DNA of 64,000 bases from Nocardioidaceae bacterium (lineage in GTDB: Bacteria > Actinomycetota > Actinomycetes > Propionibacteriales > Nocardioidaceae). Of this stretch, positions 1-8,623 are shown one piece after another (position 1 is the stretch's first letter; the number at the start of each line of letters is the position of its first letter). The stretch lies in NCBI GenBank assembly GCA_025980475.1, contig JAICXL010000003.1, positions 23,289-87,288 of the forward strand. Reading direction: 5' to 3'. The translations under genes and the position numbers were made by a program. The notes under the pieces are model-generated. The model did not search any database. It was given only the letters and a program-made list of their open reading frames with translations, and had not been told where the DNA came from.

Positions 1-648
1 CGTGGAGGCGTTCACGGCTGCCGGGACCGGGATGCCGTGCACCTGCCCGCCTGCAGACCGCACGTCGGTGACGTAGACCAGGCCGGCGTCGACCTCGCCG
101 ATGGCGACCTTGGTGAGCACCGAAGTGACGTCGACCTCCTCGGTGACCGGGTGCACGCTGATGCCGGCCCTGGCGAAGACCTCCCGCGCGACCGACCCAC
201 ACGGCACCTGCGGCTGGCAGAGCGCGACCTTGACGCCGTCGCGGGCCAGGTCGTCGAGGCCGTGGACGTGCCCAGGGTTGTCCGGCGGCACGGCGATCTC
301 CATCGTGTTGCGGGCGAACGGCCTGGGCCTCCGGGCATTGCCGGCCCGCACCACCTGCCGCATGTTGACCGGGCTCGCCGAGGCGAAGACGTCGGCCGGC
401 GCACCGTTGTCGATCTGCTCTGCGAGGTCGGAGCTGCCGCCGAAGCTGAGCTCGACGGTACTGCCCGGGTGCTGCCGCTCGAAGTCGTGGGCCAGAGTGG
501 TGAAGGACCGGGTCAGCGATGCGGCGGCGAAGACGCGGATGGTGCCACCGACGCCGGACGCCGCGCCGCCGGGAGGGGGCGCCTGGCCGCACCCGGCCAC
601 CAGCAGCAGCACGATCAGCAGCCACGGCAGCCGGAGCAGGCGTGTCAT
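1..648 (-). CDS. modA: Molybdate ABC transporter substrate-binding lipoprotein ModA (partial, C-terminus off window)
   Basis: Periplasmic-type molybdate/tungstate binding lipoprotein that would feed a ModBC permease lying beyond the left edge. The 216 visible residues open with a lipoprotein signal ending in VAGC (Cys20). They continue with the ModA pattern: an IRVFAAASLT strand, GGSSDLAEQI, GAPADVFASA, and the second-lobe segments VYVTDV and IPVP. The frame is open to the window edge, so the ORF track does not list it. The ATG at 648 overlaps the stop of the HTH-TOBE gene (ATGA), which implies translational coupling. Family assignment is by motif recognition and is strong. Confidence 0.92.
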   Translation of the reverse strand, partial: MTRLLRLPWLLIVLLLVAGCGQAPPPGGAASGVGGTIRVFAAASLTRSFTTLAHDFERQHPGSTVELSFGGSSDLAEQIDNGAPADVFASASPVNMRQVVRAGNARRPRPFARNTMEIAVPPDNPGHVHGLDDLARDGVKVALCQPQVPCGSVAREVFARAGISVHPVTEEVDVTSVLTKVAIGEVDAGLVYVTDVRSAGGQVHGIPVPAAVNAST

Positions 649-1049
649 CGCGCGGGCAGCTCGAGGACGACGTTGGTGGACTTCACCGAGGCGATAGCCA
701 GGACGCCGGGCCTGAGGCGGAGGTCGTCGGCGGCTTCGCGGCTCATCAGGGACACCACCCGGTGCGGTCCGGACTGGATCTCCACCTTCGCCATCACGGT
801 GTCACGCACGACTTTGGTGACCAGCCCGACGAAGCGGTTGCGGGCGGACTGGGCGACCACCGGGCCGGGGTCGGCCCGCTCCCCTGCGTCGGCCAGCTCC
901 TGGGCGAAGGTGGCCAGCGCGGCCCCGTCGACGACCTGGCGGGAGCCCTCGCTGTGGCTGGACAGCCGGCCGGCGTCGACCCACCGACGGACGGTGTCGT
1001 CGCTGACGCCGAGCAGTTCGGCCGCCTCGCGGATCCGGTAGCTGGGCAC
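645..1049 (-). CDS. HTH-TOBE molybdate-responsive regulator / molbindin
   Basis: A protein of 134 aa. The N-terminus is a MerR/excisionase-type winged HTH (YRIREAAELLGVSDDTVRRW, about residues 4-25). The C-terminus is a single TOBE (Mop-like) domain from RNRFVGLVTKV to the end, the fold that binds molybdate. It most likely senses oxyanion and regulates the coupled modA. The start is GTG at 1049: the hexamer TAGACT lies 7 nt upstream, which fits a leaderless transcript. The longer 605-codon ORF in the track is an upstream read-through antisense to the histidine kinase and was discarded. It is first in the operon, with modA overlapping by 4 bp. Confidence 0.88.
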   Translation of the reverse strand: MPSYRIREAAELLGVSDDTVRRWVDAGRLSSHSEGSRQVVDGAALATFAQELADAGERADPGPVVAQSARNRFVGLVTKVVRDTVMAKVEIQSGPHRVVSLMSREAADDLRLRPGVLAIASVKSTNVVLELPAR

Positions 1050-1160
1050 GACCGGCAGTCTACCCGCATCTGCGGTGAAAGGCGCCCTCAAAGTCCTCAT
1101 CTGCGGATCGGAGCCCGGTCTAGGCTCAGGGGTGGGTGCCGCGGAGGAGGTCGTGAGGAG

Positions 1161-2615
1161 ATGGCGTCCGGCCCGTCCACGCTGCGCCGGCTCCGCGCCG
1201 GCGTGCGCAGCCGGTCGGCAGCGTTCGCCACGCTGGTCGTCGCCGTGGTGATGGTGATCGGCTCGGTGGTGCTGGTCCTGCTGCTGCAGGCCGGCGTCCG
1301 TTCCGACGTCCGCGCCGCAGCCCAGGCCCGCCTCGGCGAGGTGGCCGGCCGCCTGCACGAGGGCACCGGCCGGCCGCTGCAGCGCGACCTCGAGCTGCGC
1401 ACCCATGAGGGCCAGCTGGTCCAGGTGATCGCTCCGGACGGCACCATCACCGCCGCGTCGTCCGCGCGCGCCCGGCTCACCCAGCTGACCAGCATGCGCC
1501 CGGCGCCGGGCACCACCCGCAGCATCCGTGCCCAGCTGCCGGTGCTTGGCGGCGACCACTCCTACCTGCTCGTGGCCCGGGGGGTGCGGCATGCCGGGCA
1601 GACCTGGACGGTGGTGGTCGCCAGCTCCCTGGAGACTGCGACCGACTCGGTGGAGAAGCTGCTCGGCTACCTCCTCGCAGCCCTCCCGATCACGATGCTG
1701 CTGGTGGCGGCGGGCACCTGGGTGGTCGTCGGCCGGGCACTGGGCCCGGTGGAGCAGATCCGGCGCCAGGTCGCCACGATCGAGAGCACCGACCTCGGCC
1801 GGCGCGTGCCGGTGCCGGTGACCTACGACGAGGTGCAGCGACTGGCCGACACGATGAACCAGATGCTTGTCCGGCTCGAGCAGGGTCAGCAGCGCCAGCG
1901 CCGTTTCGTCTCCGATGCCAGCCACGAGCTGCGCAGCCCGCTGGCCACCTTGTCGGCATCGCTGGAGCTCAGCGCGGTCCACGGGCAGGAGCCGGCAGGG
2001 CTCCCGATCATGCAGGCCGAGGTCGTGCGGATGCAGCGGCTGGTCGACGACCTGCTGCTGCTGGCCAGGGCCGACGACAACGGCCTGCGGCTGGCGTTCG
2101 GCGACGTCGACCTCGACGACCTCGTGTGGCTGGAGGTCGAGCGGCTGCGCACCAGCAGCCAGCTCCGCGTCGAGGGCTCGATCACGCCCGCGCGCGTGCA
2201 GGGGGACCGGGTCCGCCTCGACCAGATGCTGCGCAACCTGGTCGAGAACGCTGCCCACGCTGCGCGCAGCACGGTGCGGGTGTCCCTCGGCGCCAGAGGC
2301 GGTGAGGCGGTGCTCACCGTGGACGACGACGGCCCCGGCATCCCACCCGAGGACCGGGCGCGCGTCTTCGAGCGCTTCGTCCGGCTCGACCGCGGCCGCA
2401 GCCGGGACCACGGCGGCAGCGGCCTGGGCCTGGCGATCGTCCGCGAGGTTGCCCGCGGGCACGGCATCACCACGGTGGTCGGCGACTCACCGCTGGGTGG
2501 TGCCCGCTTCGAGCTCCGGATGGCGTGCGAGCTGGAGGTCCCCGAGGAGGAGGACGCCACCCGCGGTCAGCTGCCGGACCCGACCATCGCCCCGCCGTCG
2601 GGGTCGAGCCGGTAG
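1161..2615 (+). CDS. Two-component sensor histidine kinase
   Basis: A 484-aa membrane histidine kinase. TM1 is at about 20-44, an extracytoplasmic sensor of about 110 residues follows, and TM2 (LAALPITMLLVAAGTWVVVG) leads into a HAMP linker. The HisKA box is SDASHELRSPL (phospho-acceptor His near 255). The ATPase has an N box (NLVENAAHAA), G1 (DDDGPGIPPED), F (FERFVR) and G2 (GSGLGLAIV). The start is ATG 1161, preceded by a GGAGG/GAGGAG ribosome site; TAGGCT at 1121-1126 is a likely -10. Upstream ORF codons are rejected because they cover the divergent regulator. Its 3' end overlaps the response regulator on the opposite strand by 49 bp. Confidence 0.93.
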   Translation: MASGPSTLRRLRAGVRSRSAAFATLVVAVVMVIGSVVLVLLLQAGVRSDVRAAAQARLGEVAGRLHEGTGRPLQRDLELRTHEGQLVQVIAPDGTITAASSARARLTQLTSMRPAPGTTRSIRAQLPVLGGDHSYLLVARGVRHAGQTWTVVVASSLETATDSVEKLLGYLLAALPITMLLVAAGTWVVVGRALGPVEQIRRQVATIESTDLGRRVPVPVTYDEVQRLADTMNQMLVRLEQGQQRQRRFVSDASHELRSPLATLSASLELSAVHGQEPAGLPIMQAEVVRMQRLVDDLLLLARADDNGLRLAFGDVDLDDLVWLEVERLRTSSQLRVEGSITPARVQGDRVRLDQMLRNLVENAAHAARSTVRVSLGARGGEAVLTVDDDGPGIPPEDRARVFERFVRLDRGRSRDHGGSGLGLAIVREVARGHGITTVVGDSPLGGARFELRMACELEVPEEEDATRGQLPDPTIAPPSGSSR

Positions 2616-3265
2616 CCCACACCCCGGATCGTCTCGATGCAGTCGGTGCCGAACGGGTGGTCGAGCTTGCGGCGCAGGTAGCGCACATAGACCTCGACGA
2701 TGTTCAGGTCGCCGTCGAACGACGGGTCCCAGACGTTGCGAAGGATCTCGGACTTGCTGACCGCGTCACCACGATGCTGCATCAGGAACTCCAGCAGGTT
2801 GAACTCCCTCGGGGTCAACCGGACGTCGACGCCGTTGCGGCTCACCCGGTGCGAGACCGGGTCGAGGACCAGGTCACCGGCGGTGAGCACGACCGGACGC
2901 TCGCTGACCCCACGGCGGATCAGCGCCCGCAGCCGGGCCACCAGCACCATGAAGCTGAACGGCTTGGTGAGGTAGTCGTCAGCACCGAGGTCGAAGGCGT
3001 CGACCTGGTCGTACTCACCGTCCTTGGCGGTCAGCATCAGCACCGGCGTCCAGATGCCGCGGTCGCGCAGCTCACCCAGCACGGTGTAGCCGCTCTTGCC
3101 GGGCAGCATGATGTCGAGGACGATCACGTCGAAGTCGCGCTCGGTCAGCGCCCACAGGCCCTGCTCGCCCGTGTGCGCAACCTCCACCACGAAGCCCTCG
3201 TCGGCCAGACCCCTGCGGACCGTCTCCGCAAGGCGGCTCTCATCCTCGACGACCAGCACACGCAT
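2567..3265 (-). CDS. OmpR-family response regulator
   Basis: A 232-aa regulator. Its receiver domain has the acidic pair near residues 7-9 and phospho-acceptor Asp51 (VIVLDIMLPG), TAKD with the conserved Lys in LTKPF, and a C-terminal winged helix (LTPREFNLLEFL ... VEVYVRYLRRKLD ... IRGVGYRL). It is almost certainly the partner of the adjacent kinase, although the two genes converge and overlap tail to tail instead of forming an operon. A CACCAT hexamer sits 6 nt before the ATG, so the mRNA may be leaderless. The target genes are unknown. Confidence 0.93.
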   Translation of the reverse strand: MRVLVVEDESRLAETVRRGLADEGFVVEVAHTGEQGLWALTERDFDVIVLDIMLPGKSGYTVLGELRDRGIWTPVLMLTAKDGEYDQVDAFDLGADDYLTKPFSFMVLVARLRALIRRGVSERPVVLTAGDLVLDPVSHRVSRNGVDVRLTPREFNLLEFLMQHRGDAVSKSEILRNVWDPSFDGDLNIVEVYVRYLRRKLDHPFGTDCIETIRGVGYRLDPDGGAMVGSGS

Positions 3266-3355
3266 GCGTCCATGGTGGGGCCCCCACCTGACAGGCCCCT
3301 GAGAACCGAGTCGTCGTTCAGCGCAGTCTCAGCCCGGCCGCCCTAGCGTGGCCCG

Positions 3356-4216
3356 GTGCTGGTCATCGCCAGGCTCGTCGTCGCAGGCTGGGCGCTGCTG
3401 CTCGTCGGCGGCTGCGGCCAGGGCGCCTCGCCAGCGGCCGCCCCGACGCCGGTGCCGACGAAGGCGCCGACCGAGACGCCGACCAAGGTGCCGACCGAGG
3501 CGGCGACCACGGCTGGGCCCTGGCACGTGGTGGCCCTCGGCGACTCCGTGACCGCGGGTGCCCGTTGTGACTGCACGGCCTTCCCGCAGCTCTACGCTCG
3601 CGACCTCGGGCGCGCGCGTGGGGCGCGGGTCACGGTCCAGAACCTCGGCGCCGACGGTCAGGACACCTCCGGGCTGCTGGCCCAGCTGCGTCGGGCCGGC
3701 TCCGCGCAACGCCAGGCCGTACGCCGCTCCGACATCGTGCTGCTCACGATCGGGGCCAACGACTTCGGCGATCACCACGACGACGTGGTCGCCGACCGCT
3801 GCGCCCTGGAGCAGCGCGACTCGTGCGTCGACGGTGAGCTTCACCAGCTGCGCCGCAACATGGCCGCCCTGCTGGGGATCATCCACGACCTCCGTCGCGG
3901 ACATCCGACAGCGGTGCTGGTCACCGGCTACTGGAACGTCTTCGAGGACGGCGCGGTGGCCCGCCAGGAGTTCTCAGCAGCCGGGGTCCGGGCCACGCGG
4001 ACGCTCACCCTGAGGGCCGACACCATCCTCCGGGACGTCGCCCGGCGGGAGCGCGTCACCTTCGTCGGCCTGTACGCCGCTTTCCACGGTCCAGCGGCGC
4101 ACGGGGACGTGACCCACCTGCTGAGCGGGGACGGTGACCATCCCGATGCGGCGGGTCAGGCGCTGATCGCCCAGCGGCTGCTCGCGGCCGGGCTCGCGGG
4201 GCTGGTCTCCGGTTGA
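3356..4216 (+). CDS. SGNH/GDSL-family lipoprotein hydrolase
   Basis: A 286-aa secreted esterase/lipase-type protein. The signal peptide ends in a lipobox (LLVGGC) and is followed by a Thr/Pro-rich linker built of imperfect four-residue repeats (PTKAPTETPTKVPTEA). The SGNH blocks are GDSVTAG (catalytic Ser), GANDFGDH (block III Asn) and DGDHPDAAG (Asp and His of block V). The substrate is unknown; envelope acyl esters are likely. The GTG start is chosen because TAGCGT lies exactly 6 nt upstream, a leaderless arrangement. The last 243 bp overlap the antisense DMT-like gene. Confidence 0.9.
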   Translation: MLVIARLVVAGWALLLVGGCGQGASPAAAPTPVPTKAPTETPTKVPTEAATTAGPWHVVALGDSVTAGARCDCTAFPQLYARDLGRARGARVTVQNLGADGQDTSGLLAQLRRAGSAQRQAVRRSDIVLLTIGANDFGDHHDDVVADRCALEQRDSCVDGELHQLRRNMAALLGIIHDLRRGHPTAVLVTGYWNVFEDGAVARQEFSAAGVRATRTLTLRADTILRDVARRERVTFVGLYAAFHGPAAHGDVTHLLSGDGDHPDAAGQALIAQRLLAAGLAGLVSG

Positions 4217-5032
4217 GCCCCGGGCGGCGGCCGCGAAGTCGGCACCCAGCACGACGCAGGCGGCCAGCGCGGCGACCACGCATCCAGCGGCCAGTCCCCC
4301 GGTGCCGGTGCGCACGCCGTCGCCCAGCGCAAGGATCCCGACGGCACCGGAGACCAGCACCTCGACGACCCACATGGTGGCCGTCACCGGCCCGACGCGA
4401 CCGCGCTGCACTGCCCGGGCGAAGGCGAGCGTGCCCAGGACCCCGAAGGCCGCGACCGCCCAGGCCAGCGGCTCGGTGGCAGCCGCCCGCACGGCGGCCC
4501 CCAGCCCCGGCGGGAGCGGCAGCGCCCGGACGCAGACGGCCAGCCACGAGAACGCCCAGCCGGCGAGCAGGGCGTGCTCGACGCCGCCACCGGCGCGGGC
4601 CCGGCCCACGAACCAGCCGATGCCGAGGACCAGCGCCCCCACCACGGCGGCCAGCAAGCCGCCGCCCGACGCACCGGCAACCTCCGGACCTGCGGACCAG
4701 GCCAGGCCGATGAGCGTGAGCACCACGACGCCGATCGCCAACGCGTCGCGCCGGGCGGGTCGATGGCCGAGCACCGGCCAGGCAAGCAGCACCGTCACGG
4801 CCAGGGAGGTGGCCAGCAGCGACTGCACCACGAAGAGTGGCAGCGACCGCATCGCGAGGATCGACGCGACCCAGGCGAGCAGGTCGGCGACCAGGCCGGC
4901 GGCGTACCACGGCTTCGCCACCACGCCCAGACCGTCGTCGTCGCGGGCGGCGCGCGCCTGCACGACCGAGGCCGCGCCGTAGCCGACCGCACCGGCGGCG
5001 GCCTCCGCCAACGCCAGGACCTCAGCGCTCAC
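3974..5032 (-). CDS. DMT-superfamily-like integral membrane protein with a long overlapping tail
   Basis: A 352-residue ORF whose first 270 or so residues are a ten-helix-like hydrophobic protein (VGYGAASVVQARAAR, LFVVQSLLATSLAVTVLLA, GPVTATMWVVEVLVSG), like the DMT/EamA type. The substrate cannot be deduced. The start is GTG 5032, overlapping the stop of the MprF-like gene (GTGA), so it is the third gene of a coupled operon. After the expected end near FAAAARG (about 4217) the frame stays open for about 80 polar codons antisense to the SGNH gene. That tail looks unlike the family and may result from loss of a stop codon or a sequencing slip. Confidence 0.75.
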   Translation of the reverse strand: MSAEVLALAEAAAGAVGYGAASVVQARAARDDDGLGVVAKPWYAAGLVADLLAWVASILAMRSLPLFVVQSLLATSLAVTVLLAWPVLGHRPARRDALAIGVVVLTLIGLAWSAGPEVAGASGGGLLAAVVGALVLGIGWFVGRARAGGGVEHALLAGWAFSWLAVCVRALPLPPGLGAAVRAAATEPLAWAVAAFGVLGTLAFARAVQRGRVGPVTATMWVVEVLVSGAVGILALGDGVRTGTGGLAAGCVVAALAACVVLGADFAAAARGSTGDQPREPGREQPLGDQRLTRRIGMVTVPAQQVGHVPVRRWTVESGVQADEGDALPPGDVPEDGVGPQGERPRGPDPGC

Positions 5033-6714
5033 CGGATGCCGTTCATGAAGCGGCCGAGCAGTGGCAGCTCGCTGATCCCCTCGACGTCGGCGATCACCAG
5101 CCCCTGCGCGGCGATGCCGTCCATTCCCGAGGTGAGCACGTAGCGGGGTACCCAGGTGGGTCCGAATTTCGCGTTGAAGCGCCACAGCGACTCCAGCTGG
5201 GAGTTGGCGCCGGCGCGGCGCAGCACCGCCCGGCCCATGCGCGCCAGTCGGCCGCCGTTCTCGCCGGCGACCACGCTGCGGAGCACCGCGAAGTTGAGCC
5301 CCAGCCCCGACTGCCCGCGAGCGGCGAGACAGCCGATGGTCTCGACGATCAGGTAGTCGATGACGCCGTTGGGGAGGGTGGGGTCGGTGTTGCGCCGCAT
5401 CACGTCGAGCGACCAGCCGTCGATGCCCGGCGCGGGCACCCACTGGATGAAGGCCTGCGGCGTGCCCTCGGCGTCGCGGGCGATGCTCATCAGGAAGCCG
5501 GTGTCGTCGGGGTCGAACAGCCGTGACAGGGTCATCGAGAACCCGCGCTCGACCTCACCGCGGCGGCTCTGCGAGGCGAGGGCGACGAGCTGGTCGCGCA
5601 GCTCGGGCGCGAGCAGGGCCGGGTCCTCGAGGCTGACCGTGTAGCCGGCCCGGATCACCCGGTTGTGCGCCTGCCGCAACCCTCGCATCGCCCGGCCCTC
5701 GAGGCTGAAGGCGCGGCAGTCCAGCACCCCCTCGTCGCCGAGGTAGAAGGCCCGCATGCCCGATGCCTGGTAGGTGGGCAGCCAGTCGGCGGAGGCAGCC
5801 AGCACGCTCAGCGACCAGCCGTGCGCCTCCACGAAGGCCCGGAAGTCGGCCCACACCTGGGCGCGCTCCGACCGTGGCCCGACCGGGTCGGGGGAGACGA
5901 TGCAGACACCGGCGCGGACGGCATAGGCGACCACGCTGTCGCGGGAGAAGAACCACCGCTTGTCGTCGCGCAGCGCGAAGTGGTCCAGGGTGCCGGCCCC
6001 GTGCTCCGTGACCACCCGGCGGGCCCGTTCGCGCTCGGCGCGGTGCACGTCGGCGGCGACGAGCAGGCACTTGCGTGGCGACAGCAGCACCCACAGCGCG
6101 GCCGCGACGATCAGGCCGCCGAAGCCGGCGAGCAGCGGCGTCACCAGCGCGGAACCGTAGCCGAGCGGGACCCAGGTGCCGCCGAAGAGCCGCAGCGCCG
6201 CGGCGGCGATCGCGGCGTCGATGTCCTGCCGGTCCTGCCCGGCCACGACCGCGGCGCAGAACAGGGCCACGACCGTGCCGCCACCGGCGACCGCCGCCGC
6301 GCGCCACACGGCCCCCCGGCTCGGGCGCACCGGGAAGGCGCGCCGGTGGCGGCCCAGCCACCACGCGCCGGCGGCCGACAGCACGGCCTCCTCCACGTCG
6401 ATGCCCTTGACCAGGTGGAGCACCACCGAGACGCCCAGCAGCAGCATCGTGCTGACCCAGGCCAGCTGCTGCCCCTGGCGCAGGCCGCGCGCGGTGAGCA
6501 GCAGGGCGAGCGAGACGAAGACCAGGGTGACCGCGGCGGTCTGCGGGATCACGAACGGCACCACGGACAACAGGTCCTGGAGCCGGTTGCGCATCGGCGG
6601 CGACAGCGCGGAGAGGAGCCCGACCAGGGCGACCACGGTGACGCCGTACGACGCGAGCTTGCGCGACCGCTGCCGCGAGCCGAGCAACGCGAGGGGCAGG
6701 GCCTGGACCGTCAC
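5029..6714 (-). CDS. MprF-like aminoacyl-phospholipid synthase (DUF2156 domain)
   Basis: A 561-aa membrane protein. About six N-terminal helices (residues 20-230) precede a cytosolic GNAT-fold DUF2156 domain (LDHFALRDDKRWFFSRD ... FIQWVPAPG ... LNFAVLRSVV) that in MprF transfers an aminoacyl group from tRNA to phosphatidylglycerol. It is shorter than classical MprF (about 840 aa), so the flippase half is reduced. The amino acid used (Lys, Ala or other) cannot be read from sequence. The GTG start at 6714 overlaps the esterase stop. The pairing with a membrane-anchored esterase recalls aminoacyl-PG synthase/hydrolase pairs known elsewhere. Confidence 0.85.
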   Translation of the reverse strand: MTVQALPLALLGSRQRSRKLASYGVTVVALVGLLSALSPPMRNRLQDLLSVVPFVIPQTAAVTLVFVSLALLLTARGLRQGQQLAWVSTMLLLGVSVVLHLVKGIDVEEAVLSAAGAWWLGRHRRAFPVRPSRGAVWRAAAVAGGGTVVALFCAAVVAGQDRQDIDAAIAAAALRLFGGTWVPLGYGSALVTPLLAGFGGLIVAAALWVLLSPRKCLLVAADVHRAERERARRVVTEHGAGTLDHFALRDDKRWFFSRDSVVAYAVRAGVCIVSPDPVGPRSERAQVWADFRAFVEAHGWSLSVLAASADWLPTYQASGMRAFYLGDEGVLDCRAFSLEGRAMRGLRQAHNRVIRAGYTVSLEDPALLAPELRDQLVALASQSRRGEVERGFSMTLSRLFDPDDTGFLMSIARDAEGTPQAFIQWVPAPGIDGWSLDVMRRNTDPTLPNGVIDYLIVETIGCLAARGQSGLGLNFAVLRSVVAGENGGRLARMGRAVLRRAGANSQLESLWRFNAKFGPTWVPRYVLTSGMDGIAAQGLVIADVEGISELPLLGRFMNGIR

Positions 6715-7862
6715 TGTGAGCTCCGGGTGGAGTAGAGGTGGCGCGAGAGCCAGCCGAGCGACTCGGGGATGACCGGCCTCCAGGTGCTGAAGGTGTGCCC
6801 ACCACGCGGCTCGATGATCGAGTCGACGGTCATCGGCGGCTTCACCAGGCTGATGAATCGTTGGCTGTTCAGGTGGCCGTAGGGACCACCCTCACCCAGC
6901 GAGGTCATCACCAGCAGTGCGACGTCGGGGGCGGGCTGGTGCTGGAGCCGCCAGTCGAGGTTGTTGAGGTTGCGGACCATCCGCGACCCACCCCAGAGGC
7001 TACCGGTCGTGTTGTCCGCGAGTGTGGTGAAGTAGCCGGAGAACGACACTGCGGCCCGGAACCGGCTGGGCGTCGTCATGGCGAGCTTGGCTGCGCAGTA
7101 GCCGCCCGTCGAGTCGCCCGCCGCCCCCCACTGGTCCGGCAGCGTGCGGAAGTGGGCGTCGATGGCGCTCGGGACGTCCTGGGCGAAGAAGCTGAGTGCC
7201 TGGGGGCCGCCGGGCACGTCGGTGCACTCGGTGTCACGCGGGAAGGTCACCGCCGGCCGCATCATCACCAGCACCATCGGGCGGGCGGCGCGGTGCCGGA
7301 TCTCCTCGCGCAGCGCCGACGGGTACTTCAACCGCACCGTCTGCTGCAGGCCGATGCCGGGATAGCCGGTCAGCACGAGCACCGCCGGGAGGCGCCGGTG
7401 CGGCTGGGTGAAGTAGGCCGGGGGCAGGTAGACGAAGGCTCGCTCCTCCAGCTGCGAGTTGGCGCCCTGGATCCGGAGGGCCTCGAGCCGGCCTCGAGCG
7501 CGCCAGACCGCGGGGTTGCGGTAGGCCGGCAGCGGGTGGACGTCGGTGACCGAACCCGGGCGGTGACCCGGTGTCCAGGCGACACCCTGGCTCCCCGCGC
7601 CGGTGGCCGGCGCGGTGATCCCCGCCGCCTCGGCCGTTCCGCTGAACAGGTCGCTCCACGAGCCGTAGAAGTAGCCGTAGTCGTTGAGCAGCACCGCGAC
7701 CAGCAGCACTGCCGAGACCTGGCTGGCGATGACGAGCCCGAGCCGGCCGAGCCGGCCCAGGACGGGGTACCGCAGCCGCGACCACGAGAAGAACACCAGC
7801 AGCGGGAAAGCGACCGTGCACAGCACGAGGAGCACGACCAGCGGACGTCCCATCAGGCTCAC
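6711..7862 (-). CDS. Membrane-anchored alpha/beta-hydrolase esterase (esterase D / antigen 85-like)
   Basis: A 383-aa protein. Two or three N-terminal helices (LVVLLVLCTVAFPLLVFF; LGLVIASQVSAVLLVAVLL) place a C-terminal alpha/beta-hydrolase outside the membrane. The nucleophile elbow is GDSTGG, with YFTTLADNTTG and the late His in RGGHTFSTWR. It is the first gene of a three-gene operon with GTGA overlaps. The GTG at 7862 has CACCCT 6 nt upstream, supporting a leaderless start; ATG 7853 is the alternative. A plausible role is hydrolysis of aminoacyl-lipid or another envelope ester, inferred from the partner gene. Confidence 0.82.
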   Translation of the reverse strand: MSLMGRPLVVLLVLCTVAFPLLVFFSWSRLRYPVLGRLGRLGLVIASQVSAVLLVAVLLNDYGYFYGSWSDLFSGTAEAAGITAPATGAGSQGVAWTPGHRPGSVTDVHPLPAYRNPAVWRARGRLEALRIQGANSQLEERAFVYLPPAYFTQPHRRLPAVLVLTGYPGIGLQQTVRLKYPSALREEIRHRAARPMVLVMMRPAVTFPRDTECTDVPGGPQALSFFAQDVPSAIDAHFRTLPDQWGAAGDSTGGYCAAKLAMTTPSRFRAAVSFSGYFTTLADNTTGSLWGGSRMVRNLNNLDWRLQHQPAPDVALLVMTSLGEGGPYGHLNSQRFISLVKPPMTVDSIIEPRGGHTFSTWRPVIPESLGWLSRHLYSTRSSQ

Positions 7863-7998
7863 GGCGCAAGGGTGCCGCGGAGGTGCTGAGCCCCCGCTGA
7901 GGCGCTCAGCGGACCCTCAGCGGAGGGGGTCGCATGCGAGGTTTGGCTCCGCCCGGCACGGGCACCGCGAGGTGGTGCCCCCGAAGGAAGGAGACACC

Positions 7999-8271
7999 AT
8001 GCCCGGCGGCAAGAGTCCTGGACCCAGCGTCAAGGACAAGAAGATGTACGAGGAGATCCGCGACGAGGGCGCCAGCAAGCAGAAGGCGGCCCGGATCGCC
8101 AACGCGTCGGCGAACAGCTCGCGATCCTCGGTCGGCAAGAAGGGCGGCCAGTCCGCGTCCTACGAGGACTGGAGCGTCAAGGACCTGCGCAAGCGGGCCG
8201 GGGAGATCGGCATCGACGGCCGGTCGAAGATGAACAAGGGCGAGCTGGTCAAGGCCCTGCGCAATCACTGA
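7999..8271 (+). CDS. Small basic Rho-N/SAP-like protein (DUF7218 type)
   Basis: A 90-aa, Lys-rich protein. The N-terminal half (KSPGPSVKDKKMYEEIRDEG, SKQKAARIANA) is the short conserved actinobacterial motif; the C-terminal half (WSVKDLRKRAGEIGIDGRSK MNKGELVKALR) resembles the helix-extended-helix of Rho N-terminal/SAP nucleic-acid-binding domains. A strong GGAAGGAG ribosome site lies 8 nt before the ATG. A GTTT-N15-GGGCAC pair at 7941-7965 could be a general-stress-sigma promoter, at low confidence. It converges with the next small gene, the two stops being adjacent. Precise function is unknown. Confidence 0.82.
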   Translation: MPGGKSPGPSVKDKKMYEEIRDEGASKQKAARIANASANSSRSSVGKKGGQSASYEDWSVKDLRKRAGEIGIDGRSKMNKGELVKALRNH

Positions 8272-8415
8272 TCAGGTGAAGATGCTGACCCCGCCGGGAC
8301 CGACGAGCAGCCCGATGATGATCAGCGCGACCCCCCAGAGGATGCCTCCCCGGATGATCGTGATGCAGCCGAAGATCACCAGGATCACCGCGATGATCCA
8401 CAGAACGAAGTCCAT
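8272..8415 (-). CDS. GPGG-motif small membrane protein
   Basis: A 47-codon gene missing from the ORF track. It encodes two short hydrophobic helices (MDFVLWIIAVILVIFGCITI and ILWGVALIIIGLLVGPGG) ending in the GPGG motif that names a family of tiny actinobacterial membrane proteins. A clear GGAGG ribosome site precedes the ATG (GGGAGGAGTCAG). The stop directly abuts the stop of the convergent Rho-N-like gene. Function is unknown; similar proteins often sit beside stress genes. Confidence 0.8.
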   Translation of the reverse strand: MDFVLWIIAVILVIFGCITIIRGGILWGVALIIIGLLVGPGGVSIFT

Positions 8416-8623
8416 CTGACTCCTCCCTTCCCTCGCGGGCAAGGCTTCCCCCTGCCAACGGCCCGAAACCCCGCGCGCCGGCTAGGGCCGAGCCGGCGTC
8501 GATGACGCCCGGCACCGGAGTGCCGGTCCCCGACTCGTCGGCCAGCGGGTACCCGCCGTCGCGGTCCCCAATCAACCGCCGGCCGACGGGAATAGCCGGT
8601 GCCCGCTCCGGCGCTCTCCTGAC

